Origin: an uncultured Opitutia bacterium | GTDB lineage: Bacteria; Verrucomicrobiota; Verrucomicrobiia; Opitutales; Opitutaceae | Direction: 5' to 3' | NCBI GenBank assembly: GCA_903855985.1 | Contig: CAIOAO010000042.1 | Span: 1 to 52,135 of the forward strand | Length of the DNA stretch: 52,135 nucleotides | Shown: one piece after another, positions 26,794 through 34,051 of the stretch | How the letters are laid out: every line of letters starts with the position of its first letter | Position numbering within the stretch: position 1 is the first letter of the stretch | The notes under the pieces: generated by a model | Databases searched by the model: none | Seen by the model: only the letters and a program-made list of their open reading frames with translations | Told to the model about the DNA's origin: nothing | Program-made: the position numbers and the translations under genes

Positions 26794-26899
26794 AGTTTAA
26801 GGGGAAGCCAGGAAACCAGGAACCTGATCGAGTCAGTCGGGCAAGGCCGGTTCGACTTGCCCGTCCGGACTCCTGGCTTCCTGGCTTCCCCTTGAAACT
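26794..26899. terminator. Long inverted repeat between the two convergent halves of the gsp locus
   Basis: Left arm 26794-26821 and right arm 26871-26899 pair almost completely; the left arm lacks one C and has one further mismatch. Both carry AAGGGGAAGCCAGGAA in one orientation. An inner stem CGGGCAAG/CTTGCCCG is nested inside. It begins 6 bases after the gspF stop and lies between gspF and the end of gspM. A bidirectional terminator is the natural reading, but no U-tract follows the stem, so that role is inferred. The 44 bases to the gspM stop show only the word TTCCGTGTATTCCGTGG. Confidence 0.7.
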
Positions 26900-26943
26900 C
26901 CGGGGCCTGACTTCCGTGTATTCCGTGGGCCATCCCTTCGGAC

Positions 26944-27474
26944 TCAATGCACGATCTCGACTGACGACACCCGCAGCGACGCGTTCAGCACCGCCGGGTT
27001 CGCCCGCTCGGACTGCAGCGAGAACTGCTCGATGCCGATGTACGGCGAGCGCTTGGTCAGCTCGAGGTAGAACCGCTTCAGCCCCTCCCAGTCCATCTTC
27101 AGCAAATTGAACTGCACCGTGTGCACCGCAAACTGGCCGCTGCGCTCCGTGCGCGGCGTGTCGCTGGTGAACTTCAGCCCCTGCGCCCGCGCCAGCCCGT
27201 TGAGTTCGCCGACCAGCTGCGTGTCGTCGAGCGTCTTCGCCGGGTCGAGGTTCTTCACCGCCTGGCCCGCCCCCGCCTCGATGGTCCCGCGGTTCGCGAG
27301 CCATTGCTGCTGGTCGGCCAGGGCCACCGTCGTTGCACGCTGCGTCCGCCAGGCCCGTGCCACGCGGCCGCTGAAATTCGACAGCAGCGTCAGCGCCACG
27401 AGCAAAGCAATCACCACGAGGAGCAGCTTCTCACGCAGCAGCCGGCTGAGGAAAAAGACCTTGAGCGCGTTCAT
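26944..27474 (-). CDS. gspM: Type II secretion system protein GspM-like
   Basis: A 176-residue bitopic protein with a short cytoplasmic N-terminus (MNALKVFFLSRLLREK), one transmembrane helix at about residues 17-36, a coiled-coil-prone stretch (VALADQQQWLANRG) and a small ferredoxin-like periplasmic domain. In other species GspM pairs with GspL in the inner membrane platform. The identification rests on this layout and on being the last gene after gspL; sequence identity to GspM is always low. The ATG at 27474 overlaps the end of gspL by four bases (ATGA), so translation is coupled. Confidence 0.82.
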   Translation of the reverse strand: MNALKVFFLSRLLREKLLLVVIALLVALTLLSNFSGRVARAWRTQRATTVALADQQQWLANRGTIEAGAGQAVKNLDPAKTLDDTQLVGELNGLARAQGLKFTSDTPRTERSGQFAVHTVQFNLLKMDWEGLKRFYLELTKRSPYIGIEQFSLQSERANPAVLNASLRVSSVEIVH

Positions 27475-28613
27475 GAGGATGCGGCGGGCTTCAGCGCCTC
27501 GGGCCGGAAGGTGATGACGAGCGTGAACGTCATGAGGTTGTCGCGCGTGCGCTGGTCGCGCACCTCGACGGCCGCACAGGCCGGCTGCTCGCCGAGGGCC
27601 GAGCGGAAGGCCGCCACGTCGCCGGGCGAGGTCGTCTGGGCGTCCACCGTCAGGGTGTAGAGCCCGCTGGTCGTCGCCCGGAGGAACTGGATCGTCGCGG
27701 GCTTCCGCTCGCTGGCAACGGAGAGCATTTCCAGCGGCAGGAGCCGCTTGGTGGAGAGTTCGTTGGTCCGCGTCGCCAGGCTTTGCGCCGTCATGATCTG
27801 GTCCACGACCGGCTGCTGCGCCGCGACCTTCGCCTCGCGGGTCCGTTGCCACACGCCCTCGCCGAGGAGGGCTACCAGGCCCAGCAGCATCAACGCCACC
27901 GCCGCGATGCTGCCGATGAACAGCCGCCAGAGCAGCAGGTCGCGTCCCTGCGCGCGTCGCAGCGCCGCCAGCTCGGCCTTGTCGCGCACATCCATCGCGG
28001 CAGCCCGGCTGGCGGGCAGGCGCGACGCCAGCGCTTCCGCGTGAAACACAAATTCATCCCCGCCGCGCGCCATCGCCTCGGCCACCGGCGCCACGGCCAG
28101 CTCCACCACCTGCTTGCTGCCGCCCGCCAGGCGCAGCAGCTCGTCTTTCACCTTGGCTTGGTCGGACTCGGTCGCCTCGGGCGGCAACGGCCGGAAAAAC
28201 ACCGCCGCCGGCACGGGACCGTTCTCCCAATGCACCGCCGTGAGTCCGCCGGCCGACGGCACCAGCAGTGTCGTCGCGGGTTTCACCTCGGCGCCCAGCA
28301 GCGCGGCAAAGGCCGGCAGCACCAGCACCGCGCCGTCCCACTCCGCGAGCTGCTCGCGGGTAAACCGCCGGCGGTAGGCCGCAAAGACCAGCACACGCTC
28401 CGCCCCGGGCGCCCAGAAATATCCGTGATAAAGCTGCCCGGCGGGAAACGGCGAGAGGCCCTCCAGCGCCAGCTCGGCCTGCATCGCCACCTCGGCCGGG
28501 GTCGCCCCGGCGGACACGGGAAACGCCCGCGTGAAAAACAGCGCGTCCGGCAGCAGGACCACCTTGGGCGCCCGGGCGCCGGTCGGGAGGAGTTTGAGGG
28601 ACGGCGGGGTCAT
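27471..28613 (-). CDS. gspL: Type II secretion system protein GspL-like
   Basis: A 380-residue protein with an actin-like cytoplasmic half (residues 1 to about 215), a single transmembrane helix at 230-251 (RLFIGSIAAVALMLLGLVALL) and a periplasmic ferredoxin-like domain in the last 70 residues. This is the plan of GspL, and of a PilM-PilN pair in one chain. GspL recruits the GspE ATPase to the membrane. The ATG at 28613 overlaps the gspK stop by four bases, and its own stop overlaps the gspM start, so the three are translated as a unit. Confidence 0.84.
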   Translation of the reverse strand: MTPPSLKLLPTGARAPKVVLLPDALFFTRAFPVSAGATPAEVAMQAELALEGLSPFPAGQLYHGYFWAPGAERVLVFAAYRRRFTREQLAEWDGAVLVLPAFAALLGAEVKPATTLLVPSAGGLTAVHWENGPVPAAVFFRPLPPEATESDQAKVKDELLRLAGGSKQVVELAVAPVAEAMARGGDEFVFHAEALASRLPASRAAAMDVRDKAELAALRRAQGRDLLLWRLFIGSIAAVALMLLGLVALLGEGVWQRTREAKVAAQQPVVDQIMTAQSLATRTNELSTKRLLPLEMLSVASERKPATIQFLRATTSGLYTLTVDAQTTSPGDVAAFRSALGEQPACAAVEVRDQRTRDNLMTFTLVITFRPEALKPAASS

Positions 28614-29788
28614 GCGGCGGGCGGCGGAACAGGTGACATGTCGGCATTTTCCCTAATTTCCAAGAGTGTAAATGGGGAGTTGAGCCGCGCGGCCGGAGTC
28701 ACCGGGGCCACGGCTGGTCCGGTGGGCGCCGCCGAAGTGGGAGTGGTGCTGTTGCCAGACGCGGCCTCGGTGGCGGAGGTTGCAGTCGATTTGACGATTG
28801 TGGCCCCGCCCGACGGCGCCACGACCGCGGTCAGCCGGAACTCCGCGCGGCCCTCGCGGATCGTGATGTTCACCCGCAGCGCCCGGATCTGCGCTCCGGC
28901 CAGCGGTGGCAGCGCGGCCGAGCCCAGCACCGCGGAGATGTCGCCGGCGGAGTTGAACCAGCGCGGCCCCTGCGACACATACGCCCCGGTTCCGGCCAGA
29001 TACTCGCTCACGCGCTGCTGTTGCGTGACATCCGAAAACCCGAGCGCCATGAACACATCCGGCGGCGCGGCGTTGAGGTTGACCTGGGTAAAATTGTAGA
29101 GGGAGAACGTCGCCTCAAACCGGCGGCCTAGGTCGTTGAGCCGCCCCTGGTCGTCATAGAACACCTCGCGTGCGTAATCGATCGCCGCCAGCTCGGAGAA
29201 GGAGCGCAACGAGCGGCCGGGCGCGGTGTAAGGGATCGCCATCTGGTCGTAGTCCGTCGGCTGGCCCGACGCCGGCACGTAGTCCTTCCGCATCCAGCCC
29301 AACAGCGCGTCGGCCAGCCGCTGTGCGTCCGCCGGCGCCAGTTGCCACGCGTCGAACAGGTTCACCAGCGTCGCCGCGTCCACGCGGGTCAGAGGGAGTT
29401 TGCCGCTCTCGTCCACCAGTGTGACCTCCGCCGTGCAGCCCTCGCGCGGCGTCCAGCCGGCGAACCCCAGCGGATCGCCCCAGCCTTCCGCCGGGCTGTG
29501 CAGGCCGTTGTCGGCCTGACCGAAACTCTGCAGCGTCGCGAGGGTGACATCCAGGGCCGAGTAGGCCTCCTGCCGCAGGCGCTTCGCCGACGCGGTCCGC
29601 GCCTCGACCAGCAGGTCGTTGCTCGCCTGCTCGATGAACGCCACCAGCGCCACCGACGTGAACAGCAGTGTGACCAGCACGATCACGAGCACCGATGCGC
29701 GGGTCCGGACCGGGCGTACGGGCGCAGACTTGCTGCGCCCGTCAGTGTTGCGCGCCCGCCCTGCGAAGCCTTGGCGAAGTGGGGTCAT
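28610..29788 (-). CDS. gspK: Type II secretion system minor pseudopilin GspK
   Basis: A 392-residue minor pseudopilin that caps the pseudopilus tip. A long hydrophobic helix (SVLVIVLVTLLFTSVALVAF, residues 32-51) is followed by the large alpha domain typical of GspK (LPLTRVDAATLVNLFDAW, VNLNAAPPDVFMALGF). As in other GspK proteins, Glu at position 5 of the mature helix is missing. The leader is odd: about 30 residues long (MTPLRQGFAGRARNTDGRSK at its start), and encoded by two repeat-like stretches. No other start codon lies between the leader and the helix, so the leader is probably real. The C-terminal 70 residues are Ala/Thr/Pro-rich. The ATG is 1 base after the gspJ stop. Confidence 0.88.
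   Translation of the reverse strand: MTPLRQGFAGRARNTDGRSKSAPVRPVRTRASVLVIVLVTLLFTSVALVAFIEQASNDLLVEARTASAKRLRQEAYSALDVTLATLQSFGQADNGLHSPAEGWGDPLGFAGWTPREGCTAEVTLVDESGKLPLTRVDAATLVNLFDAWQLAPADAQRLADALLGWMRKDYVPASGQPTDYDQMAIPYTAPGRSLRSFSELAAIDYAREVFYDDQGRLNDLGRRFEATFSLYNFTQVNLNAAPPDVFMALGFSDVTQQQRVSEYLAGTGAYVSQGPRWFNSAGDISAVLGSAALPPLAGAQIRALRVNITIREGRAEFRLTAVVAPSGGATIVKSTATSATEAASGNSTTPTSAAPTGPAVAPVTPAARLNSPFTLLEIRENADMSPVPPPAA
29718..29783. repeat. Repeat-like DNA forming the GspK leader
   Basis: A perfect hairpin ACGGGCGCAG-ACTTG-CTGCGCCCGT occupies 29718-29742. Next to it, read on the minus strand, is CTTCGCCAAGGCTTCGCAGG at about 29756-29775. I recall strings of this kind as frequent intergenic repeats in related genomes, but cannot count them here. 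Both are translated as the leader of GspK. Confidence 0.6.
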
Positions 29789-29789
29789 G

Positions 29790-30542
29790 CTAGAAATTCG
29801 GCAGCCCCTCCGTCGGCGTGGGCAGGGTGATGACGCTCTCCCGCTTCAATTTCCCGTAGGCGAACTTCAGCCGCAGCCGCTGCGGGGTCTGCAGCTGGCC
29901 GGACGCGTCTTTGCGGATGACCGGCTCCGTCTTCCAGGTCTTGAAGTCGGCATCGTAATACTCGTACGCCAACGCGGTCACCAGCGGCGTGATGACCGTC
30001 TCGCGCGGCGGGTCGTCGTTGAACTTCGTCTCGAGCCGCGAGTGCCACAGCAGCACGAGCCCGTCGCGATCCCGCGCCTGCAGCGAGCAGACCACCTCCG
30101 GCAGCGGCCGGTCGGGCCACACCAGCAGCCGGCTCCCGGCGGGCAGCTCGAAGGTGAGCAGGTTGTCCGTCGCACCGTTGAGCGGCTTGATCTCCTGCGG
30201 CGTGATCGGCGTGGTCCCGGCGGACGCCGAAGGTGGCAGCGCCGCGGTGTGCAGCTCCTGGTCGAGGTAACGCGTGACCGCCCGCACGTGCCTGTCAAAC
30301 AGCCGCACGTCCGTGTTGCGCCCCCACAGCTCGCCCATCGAGAACACAAAGACATTGAGCGAAACCAGCACCAGCGCCGTCAGCGCCAGGGCCAGAAGGA
30401 TCTCGAGCAACGTGAATCCATTGCTCGCCACGCCGAAGCTCAACGGGCGAAGGCGGGCCGGACGGGTGAAGCCACGTTTGTCAGGGCCAGGCCTCCCGCC
30501 CAGCGGAACTCCTCTCACTGACATCTCAGGTCGAAGGTTCAT
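29790..30542 (-). CDS. gspJ: Type II secretion system minor pseudopilin GspJ
   Basis: A 250-residue minor pseudopilin. The prepilin cleavage site is SNG|FTLLE, with Gly42 as the -1 residue and Glu at mature position 5, followed by a hydrophobic helix (ILLALALTALVLVSLNVFVF). The downstream beta-rich domain, including YYDADFKTWKTEPVI, matches the GspJ type. The leader is 42 residues, far longer than the usual 5-15. Its last part, LRPLSFGVAS, resembles the same region of GspG. The ATG at 30542 overlaps the gspI stop (ATGA), which fixes the start well. Confidence 0.88.
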   Translation of the reverse strand: MNLRPEMSVRGVPLGGRPGPDKRGFTRPARLRPLSFGVASNGFTLLEILLALALTALVLVSLNVFVFSMGELWGRNTDVRLFDRHVRAVTRYLDQELHTAALPPSASAGTTPITPQEIKPLNGATDNLLTFELPAGSRLLVWPDRPLPEVVCSLQARDRDGLVLLWHSRLETKFNDDPPRETVITPLVTALAYEYYDADFKTWKTEPVIRKDASGQLQTPQRLRLKFAYGKLKRESVITLPTPTEGLPNF

Positions 30543-31003
30543 TTCTGGTTCGAGTTGGTTTTCCCCTGCAGCTTCGCGATCCGGTCCTGCGCGTCCTGCT
30601 TCAGCTTGGTGTTCTCCGTCGGATCCGCCCAGGTCGGGCGCAACACCGTGAAATTCTCCGTCACCGTTTGCGTCCCGCCCCCGCTCGCCGACTCCGCCGC
30701 CAGCTCGCAGACAAACGTCACCGTGAAGAGGTCGGCCATGGCCGTGGACGCGATCGTCGCGTGCCACCGCACCTGGCGTCCACCCGGCGAGACAAAATCC
30801 CCGCCCTTCTCCGCCGTGTCGTGGTCGGGTTCGGCGAGCAGCTGCGCGCGGGCGAAGCGGACGTCCTCGTCGGCCTGGTTGCCGCGCGCGACCGTCTCGT
30901 AGGCGTTGAGGACGTTCACATACGCCGAGCCGAGCACGACCGCCGCGAGCGCGAAAATCGCCAGCGCCACGATGACCTCCAGGAGTGTGAATCCACGACG
31001 CAT
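30539..31003 (-). CDS. gspI: Type II secretion system minor pseudopilin GspI
   Basis: A 154-residue minor pseudopilin with a very short leader (MRRG) and the site G|FTLLEVIVALAIFALAAVV, the standard prepilin peptidase site with Glu5. After the helix are a YETVARGNQADEDVRFARAQ region and a beta domain, as expected of GspI. It starts at an ATG at 31003, one base after the gspH stop, and overlaps gspJ by four bases. The short, normal leader contrasts with those of its neighbours gspG, gspH, gspJ and gspK. Confidence 0.9.
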   Translation of the reverse strand: MRRGFTLLEVIVALAIFALAAVVLGSAYVNVLNAYETVARGNQADEDVRFARAQLLAEPDHDTAEKGGDFVSPGGRQVRWHATIASTAMADLFTVTFVCELAAESASGGGTQTVTENFTVLRPTWADPTENTKLKQDAQDRIAKLQGKTNSNQK

Positions 31004-31004
31004 G

Positions 31005-31625
31005 TCAGGGATTGCCCTCCACCCGCGGCAGCACCTGCGCGCAGGTCCACGGGTCAATGCTGAGCACCTTGGCCGCCCCGCCGGCCCGGAACTGGGCCCG
31101 GAACGGCGAGCAGGTGCCGTCGGGATAAAATGTCACCGCCGGCACGGTCTTGGTGTCCACGAGTTCGCCCCCGATGAGCACCGAACTCTGGCCGGGCTGC
31201 GCCGAGAGGAAATCCACCGTCAGGTCGCGCACGACCAGGACCGGAAGGGCCAGCGGCGCCGCCCCGTCATCCAGTATGAAGGCTTGTTGCTTGGGATCAA
31301 AACTCAGCCGCACCTCGCGCTCGGCCGTGAGTGCCGCAGTGCGGGATTGCTGCACCGCCTGCCAGAAAACGGCTTCCGGTGTCGCCGGCATGTCGCTGAG
31401 CAGGTTGACCGACCCCGTCACCAGCACCGCCGCGAGCAACCCCATCAGCGCTATGGCGAGCAGGATTTCCAGCAGCGTGAACGCGTACTCGAGGTGGGGC
31501 GTGTTGTCCCTGACACGCTGGTAATGACTTGGGGACGGGGCGCCCCCGCCCCGTCTAAGGCCCAACCGCGGCGAGGGTGCCGCGGCCCCATCCCCACCCA
31601 ACGAGGGCCGAAAGCGTGTCTCCAC
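31005..31625 (-). CDS. gspH: Type II secretion system minor pseudopilin GspH
   Basis: A protein of about 206 residues with the prepilin motif EYA|FTLLEILLAIALMGLLAAV; the residue before the cleavage is Ala rather than Gly. The rest is a GspH-type beta domain (FWQAVQQSRTAALTAEREVR, then VTFYPDGTCSPF). The leader is about 48 residues and is encoded by two GC-rich hairpins. The start is uncertain: a GTG at 31625 lies 11 bases after the gspG stop, and a TTG at 31643 overlaps that stop. No closer start codon exists except a TTG inside the leader (LGLRRGG), so hairpin sequence is translated in every case. Confidence 0.82.
   Translation of the reverse strand: METRFRPSLGGDGAAAPSPRLGLRRGGGAPSPSHYQRVRDNTPHLEYAFTLLEILLAIALMGLLAAVLVTGSVNLLSDMPATPEAVFWQAVQQSRTAALTAEREVRLSFDPKQQAFILDDGAAPLALPVLVVRDLTVDFLSAQPGQSSVLIGGELVDTKTVPAVTFYPDGTCSPFRAQFRAGGAAKVLSIDPWTCAQVLPRVEGNP
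31534..31585. repeat. Two tandem GC-rich hairpins inside the GspH leader
   Basis: The first stem is GACGGGG (31534-31540) with CCCCGTC (31549-31555); the second is CCGCGGC (31566-31572) with GCCGCGG (31579-31585). Both are fully translated as part of the GspH leader (SPRLGLRRGGGAPSPS). Such hairpins usually sit between genes in this window, so an intergenic element may have been taken into the reading frame. Confidence 0.65.
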
Positions 31626-31636
31626 GGAGAGGTAGC

Positions 31637-32143
31637 CTACCAATTCCCAATATCGTCCGCCGTCCCGTCCTGCTTGTCGGGTCCCTTGGAATAAATGTCG
31701 TAGCCCTTGGGGTTATGCACGCCGGGGTACTTGTAAACGTAGGGCTCGCCCCAGGGGTCGACCGGGAGCTTCGGATCGCTGAAATACGGCCCATGCCACG
31801 ACTCGGTCCTGCTCGCCGGCGCGGTGATCAACGCCTGCAGCCCTTCCGCCGTCGAGGGATAGTCGCCCATCGCGATGCGGTAGCTGCTGAGCGGCAGCTT
31901 GATGGATTCGCTGACAAACAGCTTGGCCGTGGTGCCCTGCGCGTTGCCAAAGATGGTGTCGAGATTGGTGACCGCCAGCCCCACCAGCAGCGCCAGGATC
32001 GCCAGCGCGATCATGATCTCCAGCAGGGTGAACGCCCTGCTGGCCACGCCGGAGTTCCGCCGGGCGGGACGAAGGCAGGCGAGGAGCTTGGAGCCAACGG
32101 TCTTAGTCCGCGGGGCATTTCGAACCGAATTGGAAAGCATCAT
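31637..32143 (-). CDS. gspG: Type II secretion system major pseudopilin GspG
   Basis: A 168-residue major pseudopilin, the main subunit of the pseudopilus. The cleavage site is SRA|FTLLEIMIALAILALLV, with Ala37 at -1 and Glu5 conserved. The family signatures follow: MGDYPSTAEGLQALI, then KLPVDPWGEPYVYKYPG and the final DGTADDIGNW loop, where calcium binds in studied GspG proteins. The leader of 37 residues is unusually long and shares LRP, GVAS and FTLLE words with GspJ. The start is an ATG at 32143, or the adjacent ATG at 32140. It opens the minus-strand gspGHIJKLM run. Confidence 0.93.
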   Translation of the reverse strand: MMLSNSVRNAPRTKTVGSKLLACLRPARRNSGVASRAFTLLEIMIALAILALLVGLAVTNLDTIFGNAQGTTAKLFVSESIKLPLSSYRIAMGDYPSTAEGLQALITAPASRTESWHGPYFSDPKLPVDPWGEPYVYKYPGVHNPKGYDIYSKGPDKQDGTADDIGNW

Positions 32144-32231
32144 GGCAGGCAAAGGTTGGCGTCGCAGCGCATGGATGTCGAGACGCCCGCGGCGGCCAAA
32201 AGTTGCCCGGAACCGGAACGCCCAAGGGCTT

Positions 32232-32444
32232 TCAGGCACTCATCCGCAGCAGATCGGGCAGCAGCTCCCGCTCGGCCGTCTCCCAATAACCGCAGGCCAT
32301 ATCGTGCTCCTGCAGCCGGGCCAGTTCATCCGCGCGGCGCGCGATCCTGAGCTGCAACCGGACCAGATCGTCCAACGGGAAGTCGACGACTGCCACAGGT
32401 TCTATTGTGGGTGAAGCGAGGGTCATGGTGGCGGCGGGGCTCAT
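32232..32444 (-). CDS. Small hypothetical protein upstream of gspG
   Basis: A 70-residue protein that I do not recognise. It is predicted soluble and largely helical, with a central DDLVRLQLRIARRADELARL segment and a conserved-looking end (ACGYWETAERELLPDLL). It starts at an ATG at 32444 (MSPAATM) or at 32426. It lies 88 bases before gspG on the same strand and 87 bases after the MoaE-MoeB-rhodanese gene. It could be an accessory of the secretion locus or unrelated. The 86-base spacer toward the Mo genes shows nothing I can name. Confidence 0.55.
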   Translation of the reverse strand: MSPAATMTLASPTIEPVAVVDFPLDDLVRLQLRIARRADELARLQEHDMACGYWETAERELLPDLLRMSA

Positions 32445-32530
32445 CCTCCAGCTTGTCGCTCCCACTCCATTCCACAACCCGCCCCCGGTTAAGAACAGGC
32501 AACGAAACGCCGCCCTTCACCCGGTTACAC

Positions 32531-34048
32531 TCAACGCCCGGGCCGAATCGCCGACAGTGCTCCGGCCAGGGCGTGAATGTTGGGCCGGCCCTCCGCGCGG
32601 AGCAACCGCGCCAGGGCCACGCTGCGCAGGCCGTGGCGGCAGGTCAGGACGGTCGGGCCCTTGGCGGCAACTTCGCGGAGGCGTCCAAGGTCGGCCATCG
32701 CGATGGCCATCGTGTTCGCCGGGGCCGACGCGGCGTCGAGGGTCTCGCCGGGTTCGAGAAGCGCGATCGTCTGGACCGGGCCGAGGTCCACGACTTGCTC
32801 GGCGGTCAGCACCACGGAGTCATTTAACGTATTAAGTGAAAACGACCCATCCTCTGCGGCAGATGACGTGACCACCTTGCTGCAGACCGGACACGTGGGA
32901 TCGGCGGGGCGCTCGAGCGACTGCGTCGAGGCGTCCAGGAGATTAACGAGGCGCGTGGAGGTAAGATCGGCGGGGGTCGAGAGGCCGAGGATCAGCTTCA
33001 GCGTCTCCGCGGCTTGCATCACGCCGAGCAGGCCGACCGTCGGCGCAAACACCGGGCCGCCGTCGCAGTTGGCCGCGGTTTCCAGGCTGAGCGCCGGCTT
33101 GCCCGCCCAGAGGCAGTGCAGGCAGCCGGTCTGGTGCGGCGCGAAGACGTTAAGCTCGCCTTCGAAGCGGTACACGGCGGCGGAGACCAGTGGCACGCCG
33201 GCCGCGCGGCAGGCGTCGTGCAACAGAAAGCGCGTCGCAAAATTGTCCGTGCAGTCCAGCACCGCCGTGCGGCCCGTCACGAGCGCGCGCACATTCGCCG
33301 GCGTCACGTCGGACGCGTGGGCCTCGATCTTCACCAGCGGATTTTGCGCGCGCAGCCGCGCCGCGGCCACGGTCGCCTTCGCTGCGCCGACGTCGTCGGC
33401 GGTAAACAGGATCTGCCGGTGCAAATTCGACACCTCCACTTTGCCAGCGTCGGCGAGCGTCAGCCGCCCCACCCCGGACGTCGCCAGGTACAGCGCCGCC
33501 GGGCACCCCAGGCCGCCCGCGCCCACCACCAGCACGCTGGCCTCGGCGAGTCGCACCTGCCCGGCGGCCCCCACCTCGGGCAGTGACGCCTGACGGGCGT
33601 AATAATTTTCCGGAGCCAGCCGGCCGGCGACGGACTCCGTCGTGCAGTTGACCCACTCCGCGAGGTTGCCGGAGTGGTGCTCCTTCTTCCACACCGGCAG
33701 CCGGCGCTTGATCTCCTCGATCACCTGCCGGCACGCGAGAAACGCCGCGTGGCGGTGCGGCGAGACCACCCCGATCCACACCGCGAGTTCGCCAATCCCC
33801 AGCGAGCCCGTGCGGTGCACGCAGAGCACCGTGCAGCCGGGATGCTCCTGTTCCGCCTCCGACGTGATCGCTTCACCCTCGAGCCGGGCCAGCTCGTCGA
33901 ACGCCTCGTACTCGAGCCGCGAGACGGGTTTCCCGGCGTGGTGATTCCGCACCCAGCCCTCAAACACGACACACGCCCCGGCGTCGGGCCGCGCCAGCCG
34001 CGTGCGCAGCGCAGCGAAATCGATGGGTTGGTCGGTGAGTTCAAACAT
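32531..34048 (-). CDS. MoaE-MoeB-rhodanese triple fusion for molybdopterin synthesis
   Basis: A 505-residue fusion of three parts. Residues 1-135 are MoaE, the large subunit of molybdopterin synthase, with the catalytic lysine region VWKKEHHSG (K121/K122). Residues 140-395 are a MoeB/MOCS3-type adenylyltransferase: ATP site GAGGLG at 176-181, zinc cysteines C309/C312 and C386/C389, and NCDGG with C328 in the region of the MOCS3 cysteine. Residues of about 412-505 form a rhodanese domain with the active loop CRHGLRS (C470). MoeB activates the MoaD C-terminus, rhodanese gives sulfur, and MoaE uses it, so one chain would hold successive steps. A repeat-like sequence encodes the linker around 404-410. 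It follows moaD by 3 bases and ends the mod-moa run. Confidence 0.92.
   Translation of the reverse strand: MFELTDQPIDFAALRTRLARPDAGACVVFEGWVRNHHAGKPVSRLEYEAFDELARLEGEAITSEAEQEHPGCTVLCVHRTGSLGIGELAVWIGVVSPHRHAAFLACRQVIEEIKRRLPVWKKEHHSGNLAEWVNCTTESVAGRLAPENYYARQASLPEVGAAGQVRLAEASVLVVGAGGLGCPAALYLATSGVGRLTLADAGKVEVSNLHRQILFTADDVGAAKATVAAARLRAQNPLVKIEAHASDVTPANVRALVTGRTAVLDCTDNFATRFLLHDACRAAGVPLVSAAVYRFEGELNVFAPHQTGCLHCLWAGKPALSLETAANCDGGPVFAPTVGLLGVMQAAETLKLILGLSTPADLTSTRLVNLLDASTQSLERPADPTCPVCSKVVTSSAAEDGSFSLNTLNDSVVLTAEQVVDLGPVQTIALLEPGETLDAASAPANTMAIAMADLGRLREVAAKGPTVLTCRHGLRSVALARLLRAEGRPNIHALAGALSAIRPGR
32820..32839. repeat. Palindromic repeat inside the fusion gene linker
   Basis: TCATTTAA-CGTA-TTAAGTGA: eight-base arms with one mismatch. 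On the minus strand it reads TCACTTAATA, then CGTTAAATGA, then CTCCGTGG, closely matching the intergenic repeat at 8649-8670, which reads TCACTTAATA, then AGTGACACTACGG. It is an AT-rich island in GC-rich coding sequence, translated as SLNTLND between the MoeB zinc site and the rhodanese domain. Confidence 0.7.
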
Positions 34049-34051
34049 GGG

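Noticed and set aside
25442-26899. Repeated words considered as a CRISPR array
   Set aside because: The repeats are inverted pairs, not direct repeats at regular spacing, and no cas genes are present.
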